Below are positions 8,832 through 17,943 of a DNA stretch of 64,000 nt, piece by piece (positions within the stretch are counted from its first letter, which is position 1; every line of letters starts with the position of its first letter). The notes beneath the pieces are model-generated. The model was not told where the DNA came from, made no database searches, and saw only the letters and a program-made list of their open reading frames with translations. Position numbers and translations under genes: made by a program. This DNA comes from Rhodospirillales bacterium (lineage in GTDB: Bacteria; Pseudomonadota; Alphaproteobacteria; Rhodospirillales; Defluviicoccaceae). The stretch is taken from positions 186,001 through 250,000 of the forward strand of contig JADJRE010000005.1 in the NCBI GenBank assembly GCA_016712375.1, given 5' to 3'.

Positions 8832-9446
8832 GTGCGCAGACGCTGGTTTCACACGATTTCTTCTCTTTTCCTCGTGGCTGTGGTGTGGTTCAACGGCGCC
8901 AACTTCGCACGGGCGAGTGCTTTTGATCCGGCGCAGGTCATCCAGATGCTGAAGCGTGAGATCGCGGCGGCGGATGCTTCGGCTGAGGCCGGCGCCCCGC
9001 GCCTGCGCGTTGAGGAGGCAGTGCTTGACCTTGATCTTTTCGAGATCAAAGGAAAGACAGGTAGCCGGCTGGTGGTGCCGGGTGCTGATTTTGGTAACGG
9101 CAAGGACGAAGCAGAAAACCTGTACCCTCGCCGCCGCCTGGTCATGGATCTTGCAACGGCAAGAGAGACTAAGGCGGCCGATGTCGCCACGGCAGCCGCC
9201 GACACATCTTCCGGAGGGCCTGCAGGCTCCCTTGGGCGTGTTCTCGCCGAACTGCGGTCAGGCTTGAATTCCGCCGTCGAGGCGCCCCCAGGCTGGGACC
9301 TTAAACGCGTTGCTGTGGAACTGGATTTCACTCTGGAGCGCGACGGTAAGGGCGCCCCGTTACTCGCCGTGTTTGCGACGGGGAAGCCGATCGACATTAA
9401 GAATGTGCAGAAGCTGAAATTGCGCCTCGCCACCCGCGAGAAATGA
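8832..9446 (+). CDS. Hypothetical secreted protein, 204 aa
   Basis: The GTG start at 8832 gives an N-terminus with an Arg-rich n-region, a hydrophobic core (about residues 9-22) and an ARASA cleavage site, so export to the periplasm is likely. The mature part is charged, with two regions that look like beta-rich repeats separated by an Ala/Ser/Gly-rich linker. I recognise no family. It sits downstream of the acyl-CoA dehydrogenase and faces the GST gene. Confidence 0.7.
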   Translation: MRRRWFHTISSLFLVAVVWFNGANFARASAFDPAQVIQMLKREIAAADASAEAGAPRLRVEEAVLDLDLFEIKGKTGSRLVVPGADFGNGKDEAENLYPRRRLVMDLATARETKAADVATAAADTSSGGPAGSLGRVLAELRSGLNSAVEAPPGWDLKRVAVELDFTLERDGKGAPLLAVFATGKPIDIKNVQKLKLRLATREK

Positions 9447-9472
9447 GGCGCCTCCAGGACAGGCTGGTCGCC

Positions 9473-10138
9473 TCAAAAATCGAGATCAGCGTAAGCCTGT
9501 ACCGGCGGCAGGCCGGGTATGGCGTCGGCGAGGATAGGGCGCATGCTCGGCCGTGATTTTACCCGCGCGTACCATGTCCGGCCTTCGTAGGCGTCCCACG
9601 GGACGTCGCCGAGATAATCGACGCAGGAGAGGTGAGCGGCGGCTGCAATGTCGGCTAGTGTCAGTCGGTCACCGGCTAACCAGTTGCGCCGCTCCATCAA
9701 CCAAGAGATGTATTCAAGGTGCGTGCGAATGTTGGCATGGCCGGCGCGAATGGCGGCGCTATCGGGATGGCCGCGACGTGTCAGCCGGCTCATAACTTTC
9801 TCGCCGACCAGCTTCCGCGTCACCTCGCACTCGAATTTGTTGTCGAACCACCCAACGAGACGGCGGACCTCGGCGCGCTCGGCGGGAGTGCCAGCTAAGA
9901 GCGGCGGATCGGGCACGGTTTCTTCCAGATACTCCACGATCGCAGCGCTGTCCGCCAGGACACGGCCATCAGTCTCAACCACCACCGGGACGTCTCCAGC
10001 CGGGTTAAGCGCGAGGAACTCCAGCCGCGGCTCCCAAACCGATTCAAGGCGCAGCTCGAAATCCAGTTTTTTTCCGCAAGCACGATCCGTACCTTTGCGG
10101 CAAGCCGGCGACAGCCATTGATGGTAAAGGACGCGCAT
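9473..10138 (-). CDS. Glutathione S-transferase family protein (locally frame-garbled)
   Basis: This cytosolic GST-fold protein is 221 aa. The N-terminal thioredoxin-like domain shows FLALNPAGDVPVVVE and LADSAAIVEYLEE, the cis-Pro and glutathione-contact region. The helical C-terminal domain contains WLAGDRLTLADIAAAAHL. Residues about 15-24 read CRKGTDRACGKK, while the frame one base over gives KVRIVLAEK, exactly the helix expected in this family. An extra base at the CC of 10092-10093 and a missing base in the seven-T run at 10067-10073 would explain this. The predicted protein is therefore wrong over about 9 residues although the ORF stays open. Confidence 0.85.
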   Translation of the reverse strand: MRVLYHQWLSPACRKGTDRACGKKLDFELRLESVWEPRLEFLALNPAGDVPVVVETDGRVLADSAAIVEYLEETVPDPPLLAGTPAERAEVRRLVGWFDNKFECEVTRKLVGEKVMSRLTRRGHPDSAAIRAGHANIRTHLEYISWLMERRNWLAGDRLTLADIAAAAHLSCVDYLGDVPWDAYEGRTWYARVKSRPSMRPILADAIPGLPPVQAYADLDF

Positions 10139-10207
10139 GTGTCCCTAGTTACACGGAAACAGCCGGCGCGGAAACCCGGTAGCCGTATCGAGCTAGAGGG
10201 CTGGTCG

Positions 10208-11358
10208 TCAATGGCGCTCCAACGCCGCGACACGAGCGAGAGCCTCGGCCGCTTTCGCTGGTTCGCCTAATACCTCCCAAGCACGAGCAAGCCTTGCGCC
10301 AGCCGTCGATGTCGTCGGGATGTTCGGCGAGTCGGGCGGCGAGTCCTTCGACCATGCCGCGAATCATGCGTTGACGCTCCTCCGGGTTCATCCGGTCGGC
10401 CGCGGCGATGTCTTGTGCATTCGGCCCCCGGGCGTCGGCTGGGGCTGTTGCCTGTGGAGCGCCCACGTCAGCAGAGGGCTTCACGGTAGCCGGATCGATG
10501 CCGGCCTGCGACGCGGCGCGATCGAGATGCTCGCGCACCGTCGGCAGCCAGGGCGCATCCGGCGGCGCTGTCGCCGCCAGATTGGCCCAGTCCTGTACCG
10601 CGCCTGCGAGGTCGCCCCGCTGGGCTTTTCCCAGCGCCAGCAAAAAGAGGGCCTTCGCGCTGGAAGGATCAAGCGCCAGAAGCGATTGCAAAGCCTCCGT
10701 GGCGTTATCGTCGATGCGCCCACCGGAAGCCGCTATCGCCGCTTCAACGTAGGCGCCGACATATTCGGGTTGTTCCGGAGCCAGTTGCCGGGCCCGGGCG
10801 AAAGCGCGAACCGCTTCGGGAAACTGTTGCATCGTCAGGTAGGAGCGTCCGAGAAGGAACCAGCCTGTCGCGTCGTTCGGCCGGCTCTCCAGCCGCTTCG
10901 CCAGCTGCGCGGCCGCATCCGAAAGGGATTTTGCCTGCCCGGCCGTTACGCCGGCAGAAAGCATATCCTTTGTCCGTCGCTCGGCAAGCGGCTGGTCTGG
11001 GCTGCCGGGCTGTCCCAACCCGAGATAAAGAAGCGCGGTCGCGAGTGGCAGCAGCAGGGTCAGCAAGGCGGGCAACACCCAGCGGGGGCGCTGAGCTGGC
11101 GAAGTAGCCCCGACGCCTCTCGACGGCATCGGCGGCGGCGAGCAGGCGTCGCTTGACCTCTGCGCGTGCCGCTTCCGCTTCGCTTGGACCGAGCAGTCCG
11201 CGCGCCGCATCGCGATCGACTTCGGCCAGTTGGTCGCGGTAGAGGCGGACGTCGAACTCAGCACGGCTGGGCGCGCCTTGCCGAGACCCGCGAAGCAGCG
11301 GCAGCAACAGCAGGATCAGCGTCCCCAGGCAAAGGGCGGCGCTAATGAAGATAAACAT
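10208..11358 (-). CDS. ccmI: Cytochrome c biogenesis protein CcmI (CycH), frame disrupted twice
   Basis: CcmI is the membrane-anchored apocytochrome c chaperone of the system I heme-ligation complex. The ATG at 11358 begins MFIFISAALCLG, a first TM helix, then the typical FDVRLYRDQLAEVDRD and GLLGPSEAEAARAEVKRRLL. An extra base in the CCCC at 11108-11111 shifts the frame; continuing gives a second TM (WVLPALLTLLLPLATALLY) and TPR repeats (GWFLLGRSYLTMQQFPEAVRAF). A second extra base near 10294 hides the native end WEVLGEPAKAAEALARVAAL and stop at 10208. Last gene of ccmCDEFGHI. Because both breaks repair cleanly, sequencing error is favoured. Confidence 0.82.
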
Positions 11359-11363
11359 TATGC

Positions 11364-11858
11364 TCACCCCCGCCCGTCCTCTAGCAGACGCGCGATACGC
11401 CGCTCGTCTGCGTCGCTCAGCGACGTCTCCTCGGTGGCGGACGCGCGCGATCGTCGCCGGAAGTAAAGAGCCATCGCGAGCAGACCTCCTCCGCCGATCA
11501 ACGCCGGGCCGAACCAAAGTGCCCAGGTTTCCGGCTTCACTGGCGGGCGTAGGAGCACGAAGTCGCCATAACGGGATACCACATAATCAATCACCTGCCG
11601 GTCGTTGTCACCGGCGGTCAGCCGCTGCCGGACCAGCACACGCAAGTCTCGGGCTAGGTCAGCGTCACTGTCGTCGATCGACTGGTTCTGACAGACGAGA
11701 CAGCGAAGCTCGCGACCAATGTCCCGGGCACGCGCCTCAAGCGCCGGATCGGTCAGCACCTCATTCGGCTGGATGGCGTAGGCCGGCGACGCGACCGACA
11801 GCCACAACACCGCTAGCGCGGTAATCAACCGGCCTGCAAGCGGCGAATGATTGGCCAT
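11364..11858 (-). CDS. ccmH: Cytochrome c-type biogenesis protein CcmH
   Basis: CcmH is a periplasmic, membrane-tethered thiol-disulfide protein that keeps the apocytochrome heme-binding cysteines reduced for ligation. The ATG at 11858 starts an N-terminal signal anchor (ITALAVLWLSVASPAYA). The redox motif RCLVCQNQS follows, and a C-terminal TM segment lies near WFGPALIGGGGLLAMALYF. The length of about 164 aa fits the short CcmH form that works with a separate CcmI. It overlaps ccmG and is followed after 5 bases by ccmI. Confidence 0.93.
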   Translation of the reverse strand: MANHSPLAGRLITALAVLWLSVASPAYAIQPNEVLTDPALEARARDIGRELRCLVCQNQSIDDSDADLARDLRVLVRQRLTAGDNDRQVIDYVVSRYGDFVLLRPPVKPETWALWFGPALIGGGGLLAMALYFRRRSRASATEETSLSDADERRIARLLEDGRG

Positions 11859-12388
11859 AGCGTCTGCTCCCACACCTCCGCGGTAATCGGACCCACCTGC
11901 TTGTAGCGGATGATCCCTTTTGCATCGACGATGAAGGTCTCCGGCGCGCCGGTCACGCCGAAGGCGATGGCAGCATGGCTGTCCGGATCATCGCCGACGA
12001 GCGCATAGGGATCACCATGCTGCGCCAGCCAGAGAGGCCCAGCCTGCCGATCTTTCTCCCGCCAGTCGATGCCGTAAATCGGTACCAGCCCCTCGCGCCG
12101 GATCTGCATGAGAAACGGATGTTCGATCCGGCAGGCGACGCACCACGAGCCAAAGACGTTAACCAGAGAGACCTGGCCAATAAGATCCTGCGAAGTAAAC
12201 CCCCGCTCCCGCCCTTCCAGCGCCGCCAGACTGAATGCCGCTACAGGCTTGTCGATGAGGGGTGAGGGGATCTCGTGCGGGTCCTTGCCGAGGCCAATCC
12301 AGAAGTAACCGGCGAGTATGACAAACAAGGCGAGCGGCAGCAGATACGGCAGCCTGCGCATCAACCCGCGGGCAGCGACCGCTGTCAT
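11825..12388 (-). CDS. ccmG: Thiol:disulfide interchange protein CcmG (DsbE)
   Basis: This periplasmic thioredoxin-fold reductant of the cytochrome c maturation pathway is 187 aa. An N-terminal membrane anchor (YLLPLALFVILAGYFWI) is followed by VNVFGSWCVACRIEHP with the CxxC active site, and by GVTGAPETFIVD, which carries the cis-Pro loop. The start codon overlaps the ccmF stop (ATGA). A downstream Met (MRRLPYLL) is an alternative start. Confidence 0.94.
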   Translation of the reverse strand: MTAVAARGLMRRLPYLLPLALFVILAGYFWIGLGKDPHEIPSPLIDKPVAAFSLAALEGRERGFTSQDLIGQVSLVNVFGSWCVACRIEHPFLMQIRREGLVPIYGIDWREKDRQAGPLWLAQHGDPYALVGDDPDSHAAIAFGVTGAPETFIVDAKGIIRYKQVGPITAEVWEQTLWPIIRRLQAG

Positions 12389-14379
12389 TCTGCGCCGGCT
12401 CCGGCGGCCACCGGCTGGCGCCCGCGTTGGCGCACAGGGGCGCCGACGCGATGGCGACGATCGGTCAGGCTGACCACACCGCCCAGCACCATCAGGCCTA
12501 CGCCGCCCCAGATCCAGGGGACCAGCGGCTCGAAGTAGAGGCGGGTGACATAACCGCCGTCGGCCTGCGGTTCGCCGATCACCGCGTACAAGTCACCCGC
12601 CACTGTCGAGCGGATCGCGGCCTCGGTGGTGTCTTGATTCTCCACGGGATAATAGCGCTTCTCCGCAGTGAGCACGGCCAATGGCGAGCCGTTCGGACGA
12701 GCGATCGCGAATTGGCCGACTAATGCGTCATAATTTGGCCCAGGCTGCGTGCCGGCGCCTGCGAAGGTGACGGCATAGCCACCAATCGTCACTTGGTCAC
12801 CGACACGCATCACTTGGACGCGTTCTTCTTTCCACACGGACGATGCGGTCATTCCGGCGATGGCAACGGCGAGACCAGCGTGTGCTAATGTCATACCCCA
12901 GGCCGCCCGTGGCAGGCCGAGGGCGCGGCGTAGACTGGTGCGGGGAGAAACCGCATGTAGCTCGATGCGTCGCGCCAGGTCGGTCAGCGTTCCGATGAAC
13001 AGCCATGCGGCGAGTGCGAAGCCGAGCAGGCCCATGGCACTGCGCCCGTCGTAGACGGCCCAACCGAGAAACACCGCACCCGCCGCTGCCAATGCCGCCA
13101 GCCACAGCCGAGCAAGGGCCGCGCCAAGATCACCGCGCTTCCACGGCAGCAGGGGGCCGATTGCCATGGCGGCGACCAACGGAGCCATCAACGGCAGGAA
13201 GACGGCGTTGAAGAACGGCGCACCAACGGAGACTTTATCTCCGGTCGTTGCCTCCAGCAGGAGCGGATAGAGCGTGCCGAGGAGCACGGCTGCCGCCGCC
13301 GTCGATAGCAGCAGATTGTTGAGCAGCAACCCGCCTTCGCGCGAAACCGGTCGAAACAATCCACCTGCCGGAAGCTGCGGGCCCCGCCACGCGAATAGTG
13401 CGAAGGAGCCGCCAATCACGATGATGAGCAGGGCCAAGATGAAAACGCCGCGCTCCGGGTCGACGGCGAACGCATGCACCGAAGTAAGCACGCCCGAGCG
13501 CACCAGGAAGGTGCCCAGCAGGCTGAGCGAGAAGGTGACGATGGCGAGAAACACCGTCCAGCCTTTCAGCGCATCACGCTTTTCGACAACAATCGCCGAG
13601 TGCAACAACGCGGTGCCTGACAGCCATGGCAGCAGCGAGGCGTTCTCAACCGGATCCCAGAACCACCAGCCGCCCCAGCCGAGTTCGTAGTACGCCCACC
13701 ACGACCCGAGCGCGATGCCGCAGGTCAAGAAGGTCCAGGCAGCGAGGGTCCAAGGTCGCACCCAGCGCGCCCAACTCGCGTCGACGCGGCCTTCGATCAG
13801 TGCCGCGACGGCGAAAGAAAATGCCATCGAAAACCCGACGTAGCCGAGATAGAGGAAGGGCGGATGAAAGGCGAGGCCGGGGTCCTGCAATAGTGGGTTG
13901 AGACCGTTGCCGTCGATTGGTGGCGGATCCAAGCGCTCGAATGGATTAGAGGTGAAGAGGATGAACAGGTAGAAGCCGATCGCGATCCAAGCCTGCACGC
14001 CCAATGCGCGAGCGCGCAGCCCCGGCGGCAGATTGCGGCCAAAAGCGGCCACGGCGGCGCCGAAGATCACCAGAATCAACCCCCACAGCAGCATGGAGCC
14101 TTCGTGGTTGCCCCAGGTTCCGGCGATCTTGTACAGCAGCGGCTTTGCAGAATGAGAATTGGAGGCAACGTTCAGCACGGAGAAGTCGGAGACGACGTAA
14201 GCGTGCATCAGGCAGCCGAAGGCGATCGCAACGAGCAGAAATTGCGCCAGCGCCGCCTGATCGGCGACGGCCATCCAAGAAGCATTGCCCCGCGCGGCGC
14301 CGAGCATCGGCAGCGAGCCCTGCAAGATGGCTACGAAAAGCGCAAGAATAAGCGCAAAATGGCCTACCTCAACGCTCAT
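12385..14379 (-). CDS. ccmF: Heme lyase subunit CcmF
   Basis: CcmF is the large multi-span membrane subunit of the heme lyase that attaches heme b to apocytochrome c. It is 664 aa from the ATG at 14379 (MSVEVGHFALILALF). The conserved WWD heme-handling signature is seen as LGWGGWWFWDPVENASLLPW. GTWGNHEGSMLLW and PPFLYLGYVGFSM are also typical. The 3' end overlaps ccmG and the 5' end overlaps ccmE by 4 bases, so the operon is tightly coupled. Confidence 0.96.
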   Translation of the reverse strand: MSVEVGHFALILALFVAILQGSLPMLGAARGNASWMAVADQAALAQFLLVAIAFGCLMHAYVVSDFSVLNVASNSHSAKPLLYKIAGTWGNHEGSMLLWGLILVIFGAAVAAFGRNLPPGLRARALGVQAWIAIGFYLFILFTSNPFERLDPPPIDGNGLNPLLQDPGLAFHPPFLYLGYVGFSMAFSFAVAALIEGRVDASWARWVRPWTLAAWTFLTCGIALGSWWAYYELGWGGWWFWDPVENASLLPWLSGTALLHSAIVVEKRDALKGWTVFLAIVTFSLSLLGTFLVRSGVLTSVHAFAVDPERGVFILALLIIVIGGSFALFAWRGPQLPAGGLFRPVSREGGLLLNNLLLSTAAAAVLLGTLYPLLLEATTGDKVSVGAPFFNAVFLPLMAPLVAAMAIGPLLPWKRGDLGAALARLWLAALAAAGAVFLGWAVYDGRSAMGLLGFALAAWLFIGTLTDLARRIELHAVSPRTSLRRALGLPRAAWGMTLAHAGLAVAIAGMTASSVWKEERVQVMRVGDQVTIGGYAVTFAGAGTQPGPNYDALVGQFAIARPNGSPLAVLTAEKRYYPVENQDTTEAAIRSTVAGDLYAVIGEPQADGGYVTRLYFEPLVPWIWGGVGLMVLGGVVSLTDRRHRVGAPVRQRGRQPVAAGAGAE

Positions 14380-14855
14380 GGTGTGCCTTTCCCCGGCATC
14401 TGGCCGGCCTGCTGCATACTCTCCTTCATATGTTGCCACTGCCCCGATTTCTTCAGGGCATCGGCCACTTCTGGCGGCATGTAGTTTTCGTCGTGCTTCG
14501 CCAGGACCTGATCGGCGATGAACACGCCGTCCCGCAGGTGCCCCTCGACGACGACGCCCTGGCCTTCCCGAAACAGGTCTGGGAGAACGCCGGTGTAGGT
14601 CACGGGTATAGCATTGGCAAAATCAGTAACGCGAAAGCGGATTTGCGCGCCTTGCCCGCGCTCGATGCTGCCGTTCTCCACCAGCCCGCCAAGTCGCATT
14701 CGCCGGTCGACGGCGGTACGCTGTTCGGCGACTTCCGTGGGACTGTGAAAAAACACGACTGACTCCCTAATCGCCGACAAAACCAGAACGGCGGCGAAGC
14801 CCAGCAACCCCAGTCCGATACCAACGAAAACAAGGCGCTTATGTTTTGGCCTCAC
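14376..14855 (-). CDS. ccmE: Heme chaperone CcmE
   Basis: CcmE is a periplasmic heme chaperone anchored by one N-terminal TM (LVFVGIGLGLLGFAAVLVL). It binds heme covalently through the His in LAKHDENYMPPEV, visible near the C-terminus. The OB-fold core includes RFRVTDFANAIPVTYTGVLPDLF. I choose the GTG at 14855, which overlaps the ccmD stop (GTGA) and gives the family's usual short basic N-terminus. A TTG at 14876 would add seven residues. Confidence 0.94.
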   Translation of the reverse strand: MRPKHKRLVFVGIGLGLLGFAAVLVLSAIRESVVFFHSPTEVAEQRTAVDRRMRLGGLVENGSIERGQGAQIRFRVTDFANAIPVTYTGVLPDLFREGQGVVVEGHLRDGVFIADQVLAKHDENYMPPEVADALKKSGQWQHMKESMQQAGQMPGKGTP

Positions 14856-15040
14856 GTCGCGCTCTTCCGGCCGCAAGCAACACGGCCAGCCTCGCCGTCG
14901 CGCTGCAGCCCTTCCAGTATCTGTTTACGTACGCGCAGCGAGCGCAGGCTTGTCGCCACGAGGACAGTAAGGACGACTGCCGTCGCGCCGAATGCCGGCC
15001 AGACATAGGCGGCATAACCACCCATTTCGACGAAGCTCAT
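14852..15040 (-). CDS. ccmD: Heme exporter protein CcmD
   Basis: CcmD is a small membrane protein (about 62 aa) that helps release heme-loaded CcmE from the CcmABC complex. The single TM with GGYAAYVWPAFGATAVVL and the following SLRSLRVRK is the family signature. The ATG at 15040 has GGAG eight bases upstream; a start at 15052 is possible. It lies between ccmC and ccmE. Confidence 0.9.
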   Translation of the reverse strand: MSFVEMGGYAAYVWPAFGATAVVLTVLVATSLRSLRVRKQILEGLQRDGEAGRVACGRKSAT

Positions 15041-15062
15041 TACCCGCTCCATGCGCGCCCGT

Positions 15063-15782
15063 TCAGCCGTGCGCCTGCCTTAGCCTCAGGCCGCGGATCT
15101 TGCCGGCGATTATCTCGCTCTGCACTCGCAGAAGCACCACCCAAAGATAGTAACAGGTGAAGGCGGCGGCCATCACCAGTAACGGCGCCAGCATGCTGGG
15201 GTGGATGGCCGGGCCATCAAGGCGAACGACGCTCGCTGGCTGATGCAGAGTGTTCCACCAGTCGACGGAGAACTTGATGATCGGCACATTGACAATACCG
15301 ACCAGCGCCAGAATAGCCGCCGCTCGGTTACCGCGCACGGGGTCGTCGAAGGCGTTTTCAAGCGCCATGTAGCCGAGGTAGAGGAAAAACAGGATCAACA
15401 CCGAGGTCAGGCGGGCATCCCACACCCACCACGCTCCCCACATCGGCTTGCCCCAGAGCGAACCCGTGAGCAGCGCCAAAAAAGTGAAGCTCGCGCCGAT
15501 TGGCGCCGTCGCCTTGGCGGTCAGCTCCGCTATAGGATGCCGCCAGATCAGGCCGATGGCGGACGCGGTCGCCATGCTGGTGTAGCAGAACAGTGCCATC
15601 CATGCGGCCGGAACGTGCACGTACATGATACGAACACTCTCGCCCTGCTGATAGTCGGGTGGCGAGGCGAGCAGCGCGAGATACAAGCCCGCTGTCAGCA
15701 GCAGCAGCGTCGCTGCGGCCAGCCAGGGAACCAGAAGGGCGCTCACCCGGAGGAACAGGGTTGGATTAGCGTACTTGTGCAT
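15063..15782 (-). CDS. ccmC: Heme exporter permease CcmC
   Basis: CcmC is a six-TM inner-membrane protein of 239 aa that loads heme onto CcmE. The tryptophan-rich WWD signature is visible as GKPMWGAWWVWDARLTS, with VHVPAAWMALFCY upstream. It is the first ccm gene in this window. ccmA and ccmB, which often precede it, are not here and must lie elsewhere. The gene diverges from the small cytochrome gene at 16103. Confidence 0.95.
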   Translation of the reverse strand: MHKYANPTLFLRVSALLVPWLAAATLLLLTAGLYLALLASPPDYQQGESVRIMYVHVPAAWMALFCYTSMATASAIGLIWRHPIAELTAKATAPIGASFTFLALLTGSLWGKPMWGAWWVWDARLTSVLILFFLYLGYMALENAFDDPVRGNRAAAILALVGIVNVPIIKFSVDWWNTLHQPASVVRLDGPAIHPSMLAPLLVMAAAFTCYYLWVVLLRVQSEIIAGKIRGLRLRQAHG

Positions 15783-16102
15783 GACCTTTCTGCTGACGAT
15801 GGCAACGCCGGACCCAGTGTCCGATCGTGCTCTGATATGATGAAGTGATTGGCGTACGGATGTCCAGGCTCGTCGGCCCAGCTGAAGGCCCGTCTGGTTG
15901 CCCGCACGGTAGCGTTCTCTCCTTTACGCCGGCTGCGAAGCGGCGTGACGAGAACGGCGCAGCTAATGCGATGAGCAGCGTAGACGCGGCGACCAGGTCG
16001 GCCGCGACGTCGCCATCTGGTTGGGTTTGACGCAAGACGATGCTAGACTCGTTCGCGTAACGGTGCAAAACCGCTGAAGGTCGAAACAGGGGAACACCAC
16101 AA
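15783..16102. other. Divergent intergenic region between ccmC and the cytochrome gene
   Basis: These 320 bases must carry promoters for both the ccm operon and the divergent cytochrome. A loose sigma-70-like pair, TTGGGT and TAGACT 17 bases apart (about 16020-16048), points towards the cytochrome. I see no further gene or strong repeat. Confidence 0.4.
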
Positions 16103-16498
16103 ATGCCTAACAATTCGAAGAGCCGCGCACGCATCGCTCTCGTCTTTGCCGCCACCGTCCTCGCCGGCTGGTCGGACGCTGCGTTTGCCGAAGAGGCCGT
16201 CAGCTGGAAGCTCGACGTTCAACCAATTCTGCAGGCTCGCTGTGTTGAATGCCACAAGCCCGGCGGCCAAGGTTGGGAGGCGAGCGGGCTTGACATGACC
16301 AGCTACAAAGGACTGATGACCGGGACCAAGCATGGCCCGATCGTCATCCCCGGAGACACCCTCAGCAGCAATCTGCTGGTGTTAGTAGAGGGGCGAGCTG
16401 ACCCGAAGGTTCGGATGCCCCACGGACAACGGCCGCTGCTGAAGCAGCAGATCGACATCATCCGCCTGTGGATCAAACAAGGCGCGAAGGACAACTGA
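16103..16498 (+). CDS. Small periplasmic c-type cytochrome (PSCyt1-like)
   Basis: This 131-aa protein has a Sec signal peptide (about 1-28, ending FAEEA) and a single heme c motif CVECH. The pattern WKLDVQPILQARCVECHKPGGQ, with the later PKVRMPHGQ and IIRLWIKQGA, matches the cytochrome-C-like domain first described in planctomycetes. The likely axial ligand Met is in VRMPHG. It is probably a periplasmic electron carrier matured by the adjacent ccm system. Partner and redox role are unknown. Confidence 0.85.
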   Translation: MPNNSKSRARIALVFAATVLAGWSDAAFAEEAVSWKLDVQPILQARCVECHKPGGQGWEASGLDMTSYKGLMTGTKHGPIVIPGDTLSSNLLVLVEGRADPKVRMPHGQRPLLKQQIDIIRLWIKQGAKDN

Positions 16499-16528
16499 GC
16501 GGAGCGGCGGAAGTTTACGGCAGTAAGG

Positions 16529-17282
16529 CTATTGTAGACAGCTGACGACCATAATCCCCGCCGCCTTCAAGCACCGCTCTGCGGTAGCTGAAAAAAGTTC
16601 ACTATCGGCGTAAGTATCGTTCGGCAAGACCGCCAGCTTGTCTATGCTCATATTCACAAGGCGCCGGCTGACGTAGCCGGCGAGATCAAATTGAAACCGG
16701 CCAAGAGTTCTTCCGGGAGAGAACAACGCTGCGCTTTCAGGTTCATCGCGGATGAAGGCCTCCCAGAAATCGGAGGCAACCTCGTAAGATCCGCGCCTTA
16801 TACACGGGCCGAGTGCGGCAACGATGGCCGTCCTGCGGGCGCCGAGCGCCTCCATCATCGAGACCGTGGCTTCCAGAATTCCGCCGCGCGCACCGCGCCA
16901 TCCGGCATGGGCTGCGCCTATCACACCAGCCACGGCATCGGCAAACAGCACGGGTGCGCAATCGGCGGTGAGTATACCCAGCGCGACGCCGGGAGTTCTG
17001 GTTGCCAAGCCGTCGACCTCAGGACGTTCCGGAGTCCTCCCACGCGTTGTCTACGATGACGGCCCGTGCCGAGTGCACCTGACGAGCAGTGACGAGAGCC
17101 TGCGCTGGCAGGCCAATCTGCGCCATGGCGCGGGTCCGATTTTCTCTTACCCTGTCCGGCGCATCATTCGAGCCCAGACCACAGTTCATCGAGGAATATC
17201 GCCCGTCGCTGACACCGCCCCGACGCGTGAAGAAGGCATGTCGCAAGGCTGGGTTATTCAGGAACAATTCAGCCGTCAGCAT
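16529..17282 (-). CDS. pgeF: Multicopper polyphenol oxidase-fold protein PgeF (YfiH), frame disrupted
   Basis: PgeF-family proteins are cytosolic enzymes linked to peptidoglycan amidation editing and purine nucleoside cleavage. The start is the ATG at 17282 (MLTAELFLNNPALRHAFFT). Family marks are FTRRGGVSDG, RQVHSARAV, ILTADCAPVLFAD, AAHAGWRGARGGI and the CIRRGSYEV metal-site region. An extra base near 17029-17032 causes a stop after WEDSGTS; removing it gives DSERPEVDGLATRTPG and an uninterrupted protein of about 250 aa. The long in-frame extension upstream of 17282 looks non-coding. Confidence 0.83.
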
Positions 17283-17437
17283 CGCGTTGACCGACTCCCC
17301 TGCGCCAAGCGCAAGGCAGGAATGCCCCACGCGCAATGGTGTAAACATGCATTTCTGCTGTTCAATCTTTGTTGCATGTGCTTCCATGCCTTCTGCAGTG
17401 CGGAAGACTGGGTGAGTCCAAGCAGAGGAAAAAGCGG

Positions 17438-17857
17438 ATGACATTGCTTCGCTGGCGCGACAGCTTGTCGCTCAACGTCCCGGCCATCGACAACGATCAC
17501 AAACGGTTGTTCGAATTGCTCAACCGGGTCCGCTTCCTCGATCTTGCTGGGGACGAGCCGCAGGCGATAGCTGATGCCCTGAGTGAGCTGCTGTTGTACA
17601 CGCAGACGCACTTCCGCCGCGAAGAAAAGCTGATGGAGCTCGGCAACTATCCTGGTCTGGAGAGCCACAGGCGGTATCACCACCTCTTCACGGAGAAGGT
17701 CGCGGAGGCGATGGCCAACTTCCGTTCAAACCGCGCCGGCTTCCGCGTGTACGATCTCTACAAGCTCATGGCAAACTGGCTCGTTGACCATGTGCTCGGT
17801 GAGGACATGAAGATCCGAACATTTGTAGCCCACCTCGAAGAGGCGCAAGCGGCATAG
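17438..17857 (+). CDS. Bacteriohemerythrin
   Basis: This non-heme di-iron O2-binding protein has 139 aa from the ATG at 17438. The four-helix bundle ligands are all visible: H in IDNDHKRLFELLN, H and E in THFRREEKLME, two His in SHRRYHHLF, and H and D in DHVLGEDMKI. It may be an oxygen store, sensor or carrier for microaerobic life. The ORF could extend upstream, but the residues before this Met do not match the family. Confidence 0.93.
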   Translation: MTLLRWRDSLSLNVPAIDNDHKRLFELLNRVRFLDLAGDEPQAIADALSELLLYTQTHFRREEKLMELGNYPGLESHRRYHHLFTEKVAEAMANFRSNRAGFRVYDLYKLMANWLVDHVLGEDMKIRTFVAHLEEAQAA

Positions 17858-17898
17858 CCTCGTTGGCCAAATCACAACGATGCCAGGTACTGTTGCCC

Positions 17899-17937
17899 TT
17901 ATATCGAGACCTTCGGATTCGGCCGAGGTTGATATAA
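17899..17937. terminator. Convergent hairpin between hemerythrin and pilin genes
   Basis: The arms TTATATC (17899-17905) and GATATAA (17931-17937) are extended inwards by ACCT..CGG against CCGAGGT with a small bulge. It sits in the 86-base gap between two convergent genes, which fits a bidirectional terminator. Confidence 0.5.
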
Positions 17938-17943
17938 AACGGA

